From: Oligoflexia bacterium
Lineage (GTDB): Bacteria; Bdellovibrionota; Bdellovibrionia; Bdellovibrionales; Bdellovibrionaceae
Assembly: GCA_016861345.1 (NCBI GenBank)
Contig: BOLD01000009.1
Coordinates: forward strand, 1 to 64,000
DNA length: 64,000 bases
Direction: 5' to 3'
Of the stretch, positions 24,128 through 32,371 are shown piece by piece; the first letter of the stretch is position 1, and every line of letters starts with the position of its first letter. The translations under genes were made by a program, and so were the position numbers. The notes under the pieces are model-generated. The model was not told where the DNA came from. It saw nothing but the letters and a program-made list of their open reading frames with translations, and ran no database searches.

Positions 24128-26506
24128 TCACATTGATAACAGATTTTGGTCGGCTTCATTCAGCCTCATTATTTTTCCTAGCTGCTTTGCAAAAGTTCGC
24201 AGTCGTGCCTCAATCTTCTCGTTGATCATTTGCACCGGCATTCCAGTTAAAAGGTGCATGCAATCATCTATGGTTTCTACCGCGTAGATTGAAAACTGAC
24301 CTCGACGGACGGATTCAATCACATCATTGCGCAAAGCTAAGTGATTAATATTCGATCTTGGAATAATTACGGCTTGGTCCCCCGTTAATCCTTTGTGACA
24401 GCAAAGGTCATAAAACCCTTCAATCTTCTGGTTAATACCGCCGACCGCCTGAGCCTCTCCGTGCTGATTCACGGAGCCTGTAATCGCAAAGGACTGCTTA
24501 ACTGGAAGTTGTGAGATTGCTGATAGTAGAGCGACCAGCTCTGCCATGGACGCACTATCGCCCTCAACTAATCCATATGACTGCTCAAAGACAACACTTG
24601 CAGAAATAGAAAAAGGAACATCAGTTGCAAACCTTGATTTTAAGAATCCAGATAAAATAAGGACGCCTTTTGAATGTATGGGGCCACCCATTTTGACTTC
24701 ACGCTCAATATCGACAACATGTCCATCACCCATTCGTACAATAGCTGTGATTCGAGTGGGATGTCCAAAAAGATGATTCCCAAATTCAAATATAGATAAC
24801 CCGTTCACCTGGCCAATACTTTCTCCAGCAACATCAATCAGCAAAACACCACGCTTGGTTTCCTCAATGACTTTTTCGTAGATACGACTTGCTCGATGAA
24901 CTTGAGCATCAATCGCTTTTTGTATGTCTTGATTTGAAATTAGATCCCTCTTTGACTCCTTGGCAAAAAAATCTGCTTCTTTCAGAAGGTCCGTAATCTC
25001 CCTTAAATTAATAGATAGTCGCTCATTATCAGAAGATAAGCGCGTGCTATACTCGAGAACTCGAGTCGCCCCAGAGAAATCTAAGCTCTTGAGATTGTAC
25101 TTGCGAGCCAATGAACCTAACAATCTCACAAATCTGCTTTCATTTTTCTCATCACGAACAATATCGCTTTCAAAGTCAGCTGAAACTCGGAACAATTCAG
25201 AAAACTCAGGGTCATATTGAGTTAACAAATGATAGAGATCACTTTCTCCGATGAGAATCACTTTACAGTTAAGTGGTATGGGCTCTGGCTTTAAAGTCAC
25301 AGTGGACACAAGGCTGTAAACTTGCCCAAGAGATTCAATCCGAATCTGTTCCGACTTCAGAGCTCTTTTAAGCCCCTCCCACGCATAAGGAGATGATAGG
25401 AGCTTAAAGGCATCCAACACAAGATATCCACTGTTAGCTCGATGAAGTGCACCCGTGCGGATTAAAGTAAAATCTGTAATCAAAGCTCCCAGTTGGGAAA
25501 TATGCTCAATTTGCCCAACAAGATTCATAAATGTCGGATTATCTTCATATATGATTGGTAATTTTGTCGTTTGGGAGTGTTCGACAATAACGTTGACCTC
25601 GTACCGTCTCAACGTAGAGGCGACTTCTTCTCTCACTTCCAATGTTTCGTCCTGATGGCGTCTAAAATCTCTCGCATTGTCAATAATGTCGCGAACCATA
25701 CTTTGAATATAGTCACTAATTTTCCTGTCTTCAGAATATTTTTTCTTAATATCACTAACGAGAGCTTCAACCGCTGAAGAAATCATCTCTCGATTTAGGT
25801 TTTTAATTCGCAAACGCATTTGACGCTCTTCGATTGGAAATTGATTTATTAAGTTGGCCAGATCATTATTAAACTTTGAAATTCGCTCGGATGATGCCTT
25901 TTGCTCTTCTGGTGACAGTTGACTTATAGTGGCCTCGTCCAAAATATTTCCATCTTTGTCTCCCTGAGCAAAAAACAATGATCCACGAATCGTCAGCAAA
26001 TAAATATTTTCTTTCTTTGCCCTCTCTTGAAGAGCTGCAAGGGCTTTATCTTGCTGTTCTTTGAACTCTTTAATAAGACTATCTCGCTGTGTCCGATACC
26101 TTTCACTTTCATATAAAGAAGGAACCGTTGTTCTGAGATCCTCAACCAATTGCCGAATTTGCTGCTGAAAAATTTTTGCGGTGCCTGCTGGAAATGATAT
26201 TGCAATCGGCTTTCCTGGTTCCGCAAAATTATTCACATAGGCCCAATCCAATGGCGTCTGCCCATTTGAAACCTTCTGACGCAAAAACTGTTCAATAATC
26301 TCGTGTTTTCCAATTCCAGATGAGCCTAGGGCATATATATTGTACCCAGGACATTTAATATTTGTGCCGAATTGAAGTGCTTCAATGGCTCTCTCTTGAC
26401 CAATTGGTTCGAGCAAATCCTCTAGCTCATCTGTCGCCTGAAAAGAAATATGATCTGACTTATATTTAAAAGAAAGAGTGTCTGCGGGAACTTGCCAGGC
26501 TGACAT
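24128..26506 (-). CDS. Lon-like ATP-dependent protease (LonB/YcbZ type)
   Basis: 792 residues. The Walker A motif GSSGIGK is at 61-67, followed by a long helical insertion (about 110-320) typical of this Lon subfamily instead of the N-terminal Lon domain. The AAA core includes YLVLDAFKLL and VILIGESDLYHLL. The C-terminal protease domain has Ser651 in VEGDSASMAEL and Lys694 in GGINQKIEG, 43 residues apart as in E. coli Lon. It is expected to degrade misfolded or regulatory proteins. The CBS gene ends 14 bp upstream of its ATG, so the two form an operon under the sigma-54-type promoter at 27004-27019. Confidence 0.9.
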   Translation of the reverse strand: MSAWQVPADTLSFKYKSDHISFQATDELEDLLEPIGQERAIEALQFGTNIKCPGYNIYALGSSGIGKHEIIEQFLRQKVSNGQTPLDWAYVNNFAEPGKPIAISFPAGTAKIFQQQIRQLVEDLRTTVPSLYESERYRTQRDSLIKEFKEQQDKALAALQERAKKENIYLLTIRGSLFFAQGDKDGNILDEATISQLSPEEQKASSERISKFNNDLANLINQFPIEERQMRLRIKNLNREMISSAVEALVSDIKKKYSEDRKISDYIQSMVRDIIDNARDFRRHQDETLEVREEVASTLRRYEVNVIVEHSQTTKLPIIYEDNPTFMNLVGQIEHISQLGALITDFTLIRTGALHRANSGYLVLDAFKLLSSPYAWEGLKRALKSEQIRIESLGQVYSLVSTVTLKPEPIPLNCKVILIGESDLYHLLTQYDPEFSELFRVSADFESDIVRDEKNESRFVRLLGSLARKYNLKSLDFSGATRVLEYSTRLSSDNERLSINLREITDLLKEADFFAKESKRDLISNQDIQKAIDAQVHRASRIYEKVIEETKRGVLLIDVAGESIGQVNGLSIFEFGNHLFGHPTRITAIVRMGDGHVVDIEREVKMGGPIHSKGVLILSGFLKSRFATDVPFSISASVVFEQSYGLVEGDSASMAELVALLSAISQLPVKQSFAITGSVNQHGEAQAVGGINQKIEGFYDLCCHKGLTGDQAVIIPRSNINHLALRNDVIESVRRGQFSIYAVETIDDCMHLLTGMPVQMINEKIEARLRTFAKQLGKIMRLNEADQNLLSM

Positions 26507-26520
26507 AGAGCCATTTCCTC

Positions 26521-26979
26521 CTAGGTATTTGCAGACAATCCCTGGCTGACCAATTTAACAAAATCATATTCAGTAATTATTCCAACCAGGTGATTACCAT
26601 CGACAACCGGGAGGCAGCCGATTCGATTTTCAAGAAGGACTGTGCCCGCCTCTCTCACCGTCACATCTGGGCTAACTGTTTCTGGCGTTTTTGTCATCAC
26701 ATGACTAACGCGGTTTTTGCTCCACCCACCCTCTGCACGTTCACGCACCTTCCAAGGCCGTACTCTGATAACAACACTGAGTAAATCTCGATCTGAAATA
26801 ATCCCCTGAATGTCTCCATTATCATCGACAACTGGCAGATGATGAAAATTATTTTCTGCCATCAAAACTGCCGCTGTCTCTAAATCCTCACTTGCTCGCA
26901 CAGTTATTGGATTCTCGCTCATAATATCTGAAACTAAGGTTTTACCTAATGCATCAACATCAATCTGGGCCGTTAGCAT
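26521..26979 (-). CDS. CBS-pair domain protein
   Basis: 152 residues with two CBS motifs: VSDIMSENPITVRASED to GIISDRDLLSV and SHVMTKTPETVSPDV to GIITEYDFVKLVSQ. A basic, tryptophan-containing linker (RPWKVRERAEGGW) joins them. It probably binds adenylates and responds to energy status. It is the first gene of the CBS-Lon operon, with GGAGG before the ATG. Confidence 0.9.
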   Translation of the reverse strand: MLTAQIDVDALGKTLVSDIMSENPITVRASEDLETAAVLMAENNFHHLPVVDDNGDIQGIISDRDLLSVVIRVRPWKVRERAEGGWSKNRVSHVMTKTPETVSPDVTVREAGTVLLENRIGCLPVVDGNHLVGIITEYDFVKLVSQGLSANT

Positions 26980-27003
26980 AAAAACCTCCGCTCCCCTTTG
27001 ATG

Positions 27004-27019
27004 AGCAATATCTAAGCCA
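27004..27019 (-). promoter_or_regulatory. Sigma-54-type promoter of the CBS-Lon operon
   Basis: Minus strand TGGCTTAGATATTGCT has the invariant GG and GC 10 nt apart and a perfect TTGCT -12 element. The predicted start is about 15 nt before the CBS ATG. A palindromic GACAA-C-TTGTC (27072-27082) lies about 55 bp upstream. Confidence 0.65.
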
Positions 27020-27176
27020 TCCTCACAAGTCAGATCTATCCTCTTTGTAACTGGAGTGAGTCAATTTGACTGACAACTTGTCTCTTTTTCGCACATAAAG
27101 TCTTCATAATAGTTGTAGCGTTCTGGAATGAAAATTGAATAGAGAAATAGCCTTGAACTTGAAAGAGAGGTCTCCA

Positions 27177-27446
27177 ATGGTCAAGCAGTGTGCCGCATGT
27201 GGAAATAGATACGATAAACCAATCGAAATAACATACAACGGTCGCACCGAGTATTTTGACTGTTTTGAGTGTGCAATCCATGTCCTTGCCCCAAAATGCG
27301 TGGACTGTGGAGTCAGTATCATCGGTCACGGAGTAGAGGCTGATGGAGTTATGTTCTGCTCCGCTCACTGTGCCCGGATGCACGGTGAGATGGATTTGTC
27401 TGACAGACTTCCCGCTCGGGGAACATATTTGCACCCAGAATTTTAA
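27177..27446 (+). CDS. Small zinc-ribbon protein
   Basis: 89 residues from the ATG at 27177, preceded by AGAGAGG; an upstream in-frame ATG at 27135 lacks a ribosome site. Metal ligands are dense: CAACG near residue 5, FDCFEC, KCVDCG, and FCSAHC, eight cysteines in four pairs. This suggests two zinc sites. It is divergent from the CBS-Lon operon. A TGG-N8-TTG element (27124-27137) resembles a sigma-54 promoter but lacks the -12 GC. Function unknown. Confidence 0.7.
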   Translation: MVKQCAACGNRYDKPIEITYNGRTEYFDCFECAIHVLAPKCVDCGVSIIGHGVEADGVMFCSAHCARMHGEMDLSDRLPARGTYLHPEF

Positions 27447-27472
27447 AGCGCAGAACAGAATAAGGAGTCTAT

Positions 27473-28198
27473 ATGAAATTAAATCTAATTATAGTTTCTC
27501 TACTCTGTTGGACAATCAGTGGCCAAGCTTACCTTGAAAAGGGCAAAGAAGCGCCGCTCGGAAAGGGCTGGGCTCGCACCTTTGCTGAATTCAATAAAAA
27601 GGGAGGCCTCGAAAGACTGGGAATCGAATTATCAGAACAAGCTCTGGCGGGGCTACCCAAAACCAACAGCATGGTTCAATTGCAATTACCGGCATCAACA
27701 GGGCTTGCTCCCTACGACCATGTTACAGTCGACTGGAATCCACTGGGTCATGAACCCGATCATATCTATGATAAACCTCACTTCGATTTTCATTTTTATA
27801 TGATTTCAGAAGCCGCCCGAACTCATATTCGTTGCCAAGAGAGTGACACCTCCATTTGCATGAAATCACCCTCGCCGGAATTTATTCCTCCAAAGTACGC
27901 GCCAACTCCAGGTGGAGTTCCCGAGATGGGATGGCATTGGGTGGATACAACCTCGCCCGAGTTTAATGGAAAGCCCTTCGTTGCCACATATATTTATGGA
28001 TACTATGACGGCCGACTGGCTTTTGTTGAACCGATGATTACTCTCAGTCATTTGCTTGAGCGCCACAGTATGGTTACAGATGTTCGAGTTCCATCAAAAT
28101 TTGAAAAACCTGGGTCATACCCCCAAGCCTATTCAATCGAGTACGATGCCCAGGAAAAAGTACATCGAATCGTACTTCAAAAATTCATAATGAATTAA
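27473..28198 (+). CDS. Secreted protein resembling the TTHB210/DUF5602 family
   Basis: 241 residues with a signal peptide (MKLNLIIVSLLCWTISGQA). The mature part contains GHEPDHIYDKPHFDFHFYM, a histidine-rich stretch that recalls TTHB210-like proteins, where it may bind metal. It also has a single CQESDTSIC pair and MGWHWVDTTSPEF. The enzymatic activity of the family is not established. AAGGAG precedes the ATG, 26 bp after the zinc-ribbon gene, so co-transcription is possible. Confidence 0.65.
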   Translation: MKLNLIIVSLLCWTISGQAYLEKGKEAPLGKGWARTFAEFNKKGGLERLGIELSEQALAGLPKTNSMVQLQLPASTGLAPYDHVTVDWNPLGHEPDHIYDKPHFDFHFYMISEAARTHIRCQESDTSICMKSPSPEFIPPKYAPTPGGVPEMGWHWVDTTSPEFNGKPFVATYIYGYYDGRLAFVEPMITLSHLLERHSMVTDVRVPSKFEKPGSYPQAYSIEYDAQEKVHRIVLQKFIMN

Positions 28199-28215
28199 AA
28201 TTAAGTATCAGCTCC

Positions 28216-28809
28216 CTAGTTCTTTGCTAGGGAGACTTGATAAAATGCCACAAAATTTGCGATTTGCGTTTTTATCTTTTTTTCCATTTCTTTCGGACTT
28301 GATTCAATTGCTGACAAATACCCATTTGAGGCAAGGACCGTCATGCCATGTATATAAGCCCAGAAGGCAGAAGAATATTGATTTTCAAATTTTTGATTCT
28401 TTAATTTATTCACGCCAATAAATTCATGCACATACTTTGAGAATTGGGCATAGCTTGCCCTCGCCGAGTTTTGAAAGTGAGAAGACAGGCTTTCTTTTTT
28501 CTTTAACGGGCCAAACATGAGTTCAAAAAGATTATGATGATTTTGGCCAAACTGATAATAGGCATACAAAACGGCCTCTAATTTTTTTTGAGCTGTTTTT
28601 TCATGGTCCGCAGCCTGATTGCCAAGTTGAGTCAGGCGATCAAAGCCGCGAGCCGCGACCTCGAGAAGCAGCTCATCCTTACTTTTGTAATGCCGGTATG
28701 CGGCCATTGTCGATGCCCCTACCTTTTTTGCCAAGTCCCGCATTGACACAGACTCAGCACCCTTTTTTTCAACTAATTCCGCGGCCTTATCCACTAAATC
28801 TTTTTTCAT
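28216..28809 (-). CDS. TetR-family transcriptional repressor
   Basis: 197 residues. The N-terminal helix-turn-helix is clear (SMRDLAKKVGASTMAAYRHY, about residues 21-40), followed by a helical ligand-binding domain ending near 190. It is divergent from a MaoC-like gene, and two palindromes (28831-28866) fill the gap, so autorepression and control of the MaoC gene are likely. The inducer is unknown; an acyl-CoA would fit the neighbour. Confidence 0.88.
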   Translation of the reverse strand: MKKDLVDKAAELVEKKGAESVSMRDLAKKVGASTMAAYRHYKSKDELLLEVAARGFDRLTQLGNQAADHEKTAQKKLEAVLYAYYQFGQNHHNLFELMFGPLKKKESLSSHFQNSARASYAQFSKYVHEFIGVNKLKNQKFENQYSSAFWAYIHGMTVLASNGYLSAIESSPKEMEKKIKTQIANFVAFYQVSLAKN

Positions 28810-28830
28810 ACATCCAATTATACAGAAAAA

Positions 28831-28866
28831 GTGTACACTGTAAACAATTTAGTGTACAATGTACAC
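28831..28866. promoter_or_regulatory. Tandem TetR-type operators
   Basis: GTGTACACTGTAAAC (28831-28845) is a near-palindrome, and GTGTACAATGTACAC (28852-28866) is a perfect GTGTACA-N-TGTACAC palindrome. Their centres are 21 bp apart, two helical turns, which would place two repressor dimers on one face of DNA. They lie between the divergent tetR-like and maoC-like genes. Confidence 0.8.
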
Positions 28867-28878
28867 ATGAGGTCAAAT

Positions 28879-29724
28879 ATGAAAACAATAGCATATAATC
28901 GAAACCCCTCTGTTGCTGCCTTTATGACGAGAGCCTTTTGGCCCTCAAAAGGGTTTAAAAACATCAAAAATCTGCCTCACTTTGAAATCAATCAAAAGAA
29001 CTTTCAATTCACTCAGGATTTGTGTTCAAAAATGTATAAATTGACTCAAATTCCTTACGCTGAAACTCTACCGATCTTTTTTCCCCAGGCGATGAGCTTT
29101 CGACTGGTCATGAGAACAGTAACAGATCCCGATTTTCCCGAACCCATTTGGAACGCCCTTCAGCTTCGAAATGAAATCAATCAGTTTTACCCTTTGAGGG
29201 TGAATGACACTGTGAACTTCACCCTGAAAACACATTCTTACAGATTTCTTGAAAAAGGTGTCGAAGCCGACTTCATCACCGAAGCTCACAGGGATGGGGT
29301 TTTGTGTTGGCAAAACATCACAACCTTTTATTATCGCATCAAGCATGGAAGACCAATCGAAGTCCCCATCAAGCCTCCCCCAGCAATTTCAACTGCCCCA
29401 ACAAACTCATTTCAACTTCCCAATGATGGAGGCCTAAAGTTCGGCGATCTCTCTGGAGATTATAATGGAATTCACCTATACAGCCCTTACGCGAAAATGC
29501 TCGGATTCAAATCCGCATTCCTACACCCCCACCGCGTGGTCGGCGCAGCTCTTGCCCACATTCCCATCACTGTGAATTATCCCTGTGGCCTTGATTTGTG
29601 GTTTCGTGGTCCCGTTCCTTATGGAGCTACAGCACGACTTGCGGTAGAAAGGCAAAACAATCAAACCTGCTTTGCTCTCTATGCTGATGATGACCGCCCT
29701 AGCATTATTGGGAAAATTCGATGA
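28879..29724 (+). CDS. MaoC-like hot-dog dehydratase
   Basis: 281 residues from the ATG at 28879, chosen because GAGG lies 6 bp upstream and the earlier start at 28831 is inside the operator. The C-terminal hot-dog domain has the hydratase pattern FGDLSGDYNGIHLYSPYAKM near residue 190, with Asp and His as expected catalytic residues. The N-terminal half looks like a second, degenerate hot-dog domain. It would hydrate a 2-enoyl-CoA or enoyl-ACP; the substrate is unknown. Controlled by the divergent TetR-like protein. Confidence 0.75.
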   Translation: MKTIAYNRNPSVAAFMTRAFWPSKGFKNIKNLPHFEINQKNFQFTQDLCSKMYKLTQIPYAETLPIFFPQAMSFRLVMRTVTDPDFPEPIWNALQLRNEINQFYPLRVNDTVNFTLKTHSYRFLEKGVEADFITEAHRDGVLCWQNITTFYYRIKHGRPIEVPIKPPPAISTAPTNSFQLPNDGGLKFGDLSGDYNGIHLYSPYAKMLGFKSAFLHPHRVVGAALAHIPITVNYPCGLDLWFRGPVPYGATARLAVERQNNQTCFALYADDDRPSIIGKIR

Positions 29725-29776
29725 AAAAAATGATGATGATTAGCTTGTCTTTTGATATTCTTGCAACATGCAAAAA

Positions 29777-30580
29777 TCAATAAATAATTTTCTTTAGTGA
29801 TTCCATCAAGTCAATTCTCTTTGACCCGCTCCAATGCATCTCGAGATAGACACAGCGAAATGTTGTTAAAATATTTTGTATAGCAGGCATTCGAAAAAGA
29901 AGTGACGATTCATATTTTTGCTCAATAAGATTTCTTGCGAAATCCTCTGGGATTCTTTCAAGAAGAACTGATAGGGCTCGAGCCAGGCGATAATCCTCCT
30001 GCCACTGAAAAACATTTTGCCCTCTCTTTTCAATATGTGACAAAAGTTTGGTCAAACAATGTACACGTTCATTCTGCTCTAGCGAAGGATGACTAGCTAA
30101 AGCCCAAAAAGCATCTCCAGAATGAGCCAATGCGTGAATCCAACCAATAGCTTCGCTGTGCCCACGCCAATCCTTCTCAAGGTCAAGATAGCGACACAGC
30201 TCATAAGCCACTAAACGGAGTCGACTAGACTCAATCAACGCTCCATACTTAAGATCGCCCCCCAAAATATCTGCAATAGTTAAAATTGAAAATGATCTCT
30301 TAACACTATCAACAGTTTCACCATCGCATATTTTATAGAACAAGAACTCATTAGATAAAAGTAGATCTAATATTTTGGAACGAACTGCCGCCGGACAATA
30401 GGCACTTCGAAAGTACTTTGAAAGTGTTGACCAGCCTAAATTATCTCTAAACTTAGCGTCTGGGTGACCTAGTACTTCTAGCAGTCCTGGCAACCGATTT
30501 GTAAAATCGCCTGCTGCAAGTGCAGCATCCCCTGCTTTTAATTGCTCCTGAAGCCTGTAAAAGTCATTCTCAGTTGCCAT
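29777..30580 (-). CDS. DUF2785-like protein
   Basis: 267 residues, mostly helical, with no signal peptide. GWIHALAHSGDAFWAL near residue 145 resembles the conserved core of DUF2785. Function unknown. It starts 16 bp after the secreted Hint protein gene and so is the second gene of that operon; a partnership with the Hint protein is only suggested by position. Confidence 0.6.
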   Translation of the reverse strand: MATENDFYRLQEQLKAGDAALAAGDFTNRLPGLLEVLGHPDAKFRDNLGWSTLSKYFRSAYCPAAVRSKILDLLLSNEFLFYKICDGETVDSVKRSFSILTIADILGGDLKYGALIESSRLRLVAYELCRYLDLEKDWRGHSEAIGWIHALAHSGDAFWALASHPSLEQNERVHCLTKLLSHIEKRGQNVFQWQEDYRLARALSVLLERIPEDFARNLIEQKYESSLLFRMPAIQNILTTFRCVYLEMHWSGSKRIDLMESLKKIIY

Positions 30581-30596
30581 AACCTGGTCCTCATTT

Positions 30597-31217
30597 TCAA
30601 TTCTTAATTGATTGCTGAATAACTAAGTCACCACTAGCAATGCCATTTATATAATAGGTATGCTGAGCTGACGACAACCCCAAAAATGGATCCATTCGCC
30701 TTTGATACTCCACAGTACTAAATCCTGCATTTCTGGCCTCAACGTCACTTCTCTGCGCTTTTGAAATAGCCTCGTCAGAGGCCACAATAATATTGTAAAC
30801 CACTTTTCCTGGCGATACCAAATTCACGGAATCAACTTCCTCTGGTCCATCAATAGTCTGCAATACTAAACCAGGCTTTAGCTCCTTTGATACAAGAGTT
30901 AAACCCGCTTCTGTAATGAATGGATGGCCCTCAGTTGCAACAACCGCCTTTCCACTGCTCATTTTGACACGATATAGTGGAATATTCTCCGAACCTCGGA
31001 TTCGAAGTAGTGGAGAAAAATCTTCTTGAGTATTAGTTAATATTCTATCCTGCTCTACAATTTTTTCAATAGGCTTCTGAGTCCCATTTTTCATTGTAAC
31101 TAATGTGCCTTCAACAACACACCCACCATAACGACCATTGTTGTTCCCCTCCCATTCCCGGGCCGAGGCAGTGATTGATACAATACTCATTAACATAGCC
31201 AATAAAATCTTATTCAT
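30597..31217 (-). CDS. Secreted Hint-domain (Hedgehog/intein-type) protein
   Basis: 206 residues from the ATG at 31217, chosen because GGAGG lies 4 bp upstream; a longer frame to 31280 lacks this and would overlap the promoter. A signal peptide (MNKILLAMLMSIVSITASA) is followed about 14 residues later by a Hint domain starting at the Cys of GGCVVEGTLVTMKNG. Block B is ATEGHPF and the domain ends HTYYINGI. Hint domains cleave or rearrange the peptide bond at their first Cys. Only a very short N-terminal segment precedes the Cys, so what would be released is unclear. It has a sigma-54-type promoter at 31264-31279. Confidence 0.75.
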   Translation of the reverse strand: MNKILLAMLMSIVSITASAREWEGNNNGRYGGCVVEGTLVTMKNGTQKPIEKIVEQDRILTNTQEDFSPLLRIRGSENIPLYRVKMSSGKAVVATEGHPFITEAGLTLVSKELKPGLVLQTIDGPEEVDSVNLVSPGKVVYNIIVASDEAISKAQRSDVEARNAGFSTVEYQRRMDPFLGLSSAQHTYYINGIASGDLVIQQSIKN

Positions 31218-31263
31218 AAAACCTCCAATTTGATTATCGAAAATGATTCGTTGAGTGGCACCT

Positions 31264-31279
31264 TGCACCTTAAGTGCCA
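31264..31279 (-). promoter_or_regulatory. Sigma-54-type promoter of the Hint operon
   Basis: Minus strand TGGCACTTAAGGTGCA: full TGGCAC, GC 10 nt after GG, and GTGCA for the -12 element. The predicted start is about 35 nt before the Hint protein ATG. The stretch 31280-31548 upstream holds no gene and no TTGTCA hexamer that I can see. Confidence 0.6.
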
Positions 31280-31548
31280 ATGAAGCCGGCCCTAAAATCT
31301 ATTATATCGATTCTAGATTAGAATTATTCCGATAATCGGGATTCATGTCCGAAAGTCCGAAAAGCAACATTCTTGTGTTGAAAAAATTATTGAGATATTA
31401 GAGGTTGGCATAGTAATGAAGTCTGCGGTGAAAACTGTACGCTTTTCTGCCGATGGAGATTTCAGTTGTAGCCCCTTTTCAGCCCCTCGAGATATCAGTG
31501 ATAAAAAGTTTCAGCTAATTTCAAGTAGCTAGAAATGCCTTTTAAACT

Positions 31549-31639
31549 TGGCGGAGGATGCGAGATTCGAACTCGCGTCACGCTTTTGACGTGAACTCGC
31601 TTTCCAAGCGAGCGCCTTCAGCCACTCGGCCAACCCTCC
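31549..31639 (-). tRNA. tRNA-Ser (GGA anticodon)
   Basis: The minus strand reads GGAGGGT-TG-GCCGAGTGGCTGAAGG at the 5' end, and the anticodon stem-loop CTCGC-TTGGAAA-GCGAG carries GGA, reading UCC. A long variable arm (CACGTC/GCGTG region) marks class II. The T arm GCGAG-TTCGAAT-CTCGC is followed by ATCCTCC, discriminator G and an encoded CCA. The acceptor GGAGGGT/ATCCTCC pairs fully with one G-U. No integrated element is seen beside it. Confidence 0.97.
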
Positions 31640-31752
31640 GCTGATATAGGAACAAGAAAGGTGAAATTACATCAATAATGTGGCGCAGTCTAGAGCGTTT
31701 TTATCGCATCTAGTACTGGACTCGACCGCATTTTATTGTTCACAATGGTTCT

Positions 31753-32361
31753 ATGCCCTTTCGGTTTTTCTTTTTTGTTATTGTTATTGTTTTTGCGGGT
31801 CTGAGCGCACATTCCTCGAAAGAGGCCATCATTAATTATTACACCTTCGAAGCCAAGGGCAAAGCCTCTTACGGGTCCCTTACCCTGAGAGAAGGCTACA
31901 AGACGATACCCATTAACGTGCCTTGGTTTGATTGGAAATGCACAGCCACCCGACAGACTGATGGGATCAATGTGCTCTGCAATCGCGGTGACGATGCCGT
32001 CGAATCCAAGGTCTATTGTGCCTTGTCCGCAAATAAACAAGTTCGTGCGGTTCAAATCAAAAAAGGGGCTCACTTTGTCAGTCTCGAGGTCCTTTGCAAA
32101 CCCGAGTATGAAGGTGAAATCAAACCAAAGAAAAAGCCTTCTGAGCCTATGGTCTGCATGCCGGCATCTCAGGCTGAACTCTTAAAGCAAAATCAACAGC
32201 AGCAATTACAGCAACCAGATCAACAGCAATCTTTACCTGTTGAGGCGCCGGCTCCTGTACCCACCGAGCCAGTGCCACCTCCATCACAGGGGCTGCCGCC
32301 ACCATCAAGCGGAGCTTTGCCTGCGCCTGAGCAAATGCCGCTGCCACCAAACGCAAGATAA
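31753..32361 (+). CDS. Secreted protein with Gln/Pro-rich C-terminal tail, function unknown
   Basis: 202 residues with a strongly hydrophobic N-terminus (MPFRFFFFVIVIVFAGLSA) that serves as signal peptide or anchor. The globular part (about 20-130) has several cysteines (WKCTAT, VLCNRG, YCALS, LCKPE) in pairs suited to disulfides. From about 145 the protein is low in complexity: glutamine repeats, then proline-rich PPPSQGLPPPSSG. No family recognised. It converges on fahA. Confidence 0.6.
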   Translation: MPFRFFFFVIVIVFAGLSAHSSKEAIINYYTFEAKGKASYGSLTLREGYKTIPINVPWFDWKCTATRQTDGINVLCNRGDDAVESKVYCALSANKQVRAVQIKKGAHFVSLEVLCKPEYEGEIKPKKKPSEPMVCMPASQAELLKQNQQQQLQQPDQQQSLPVEAPAPVPTEPVPPPSQGLPPPSSGALPAPEQMPLPPNAR

Positions 32362-32371
32362 TTCAGTTTGA

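Noticed and set aside
31255-31270. Plus-strand TGGCACCTTGCACC as a sigma-54 promoter
   Set aside because: GC does not fall 10 nt after GG on the plus strand; the overlapping minus-strand site at 31264-31279 has the correct spacing and a gene in front of it.
31549-31641. tRNA-Ser acceptor stem beginning at 31641
   Set aside because: That register gives discriminator C and a two-base-longer 5' spacer; starting at 31639 gives discriminator G and an encoded CCA.
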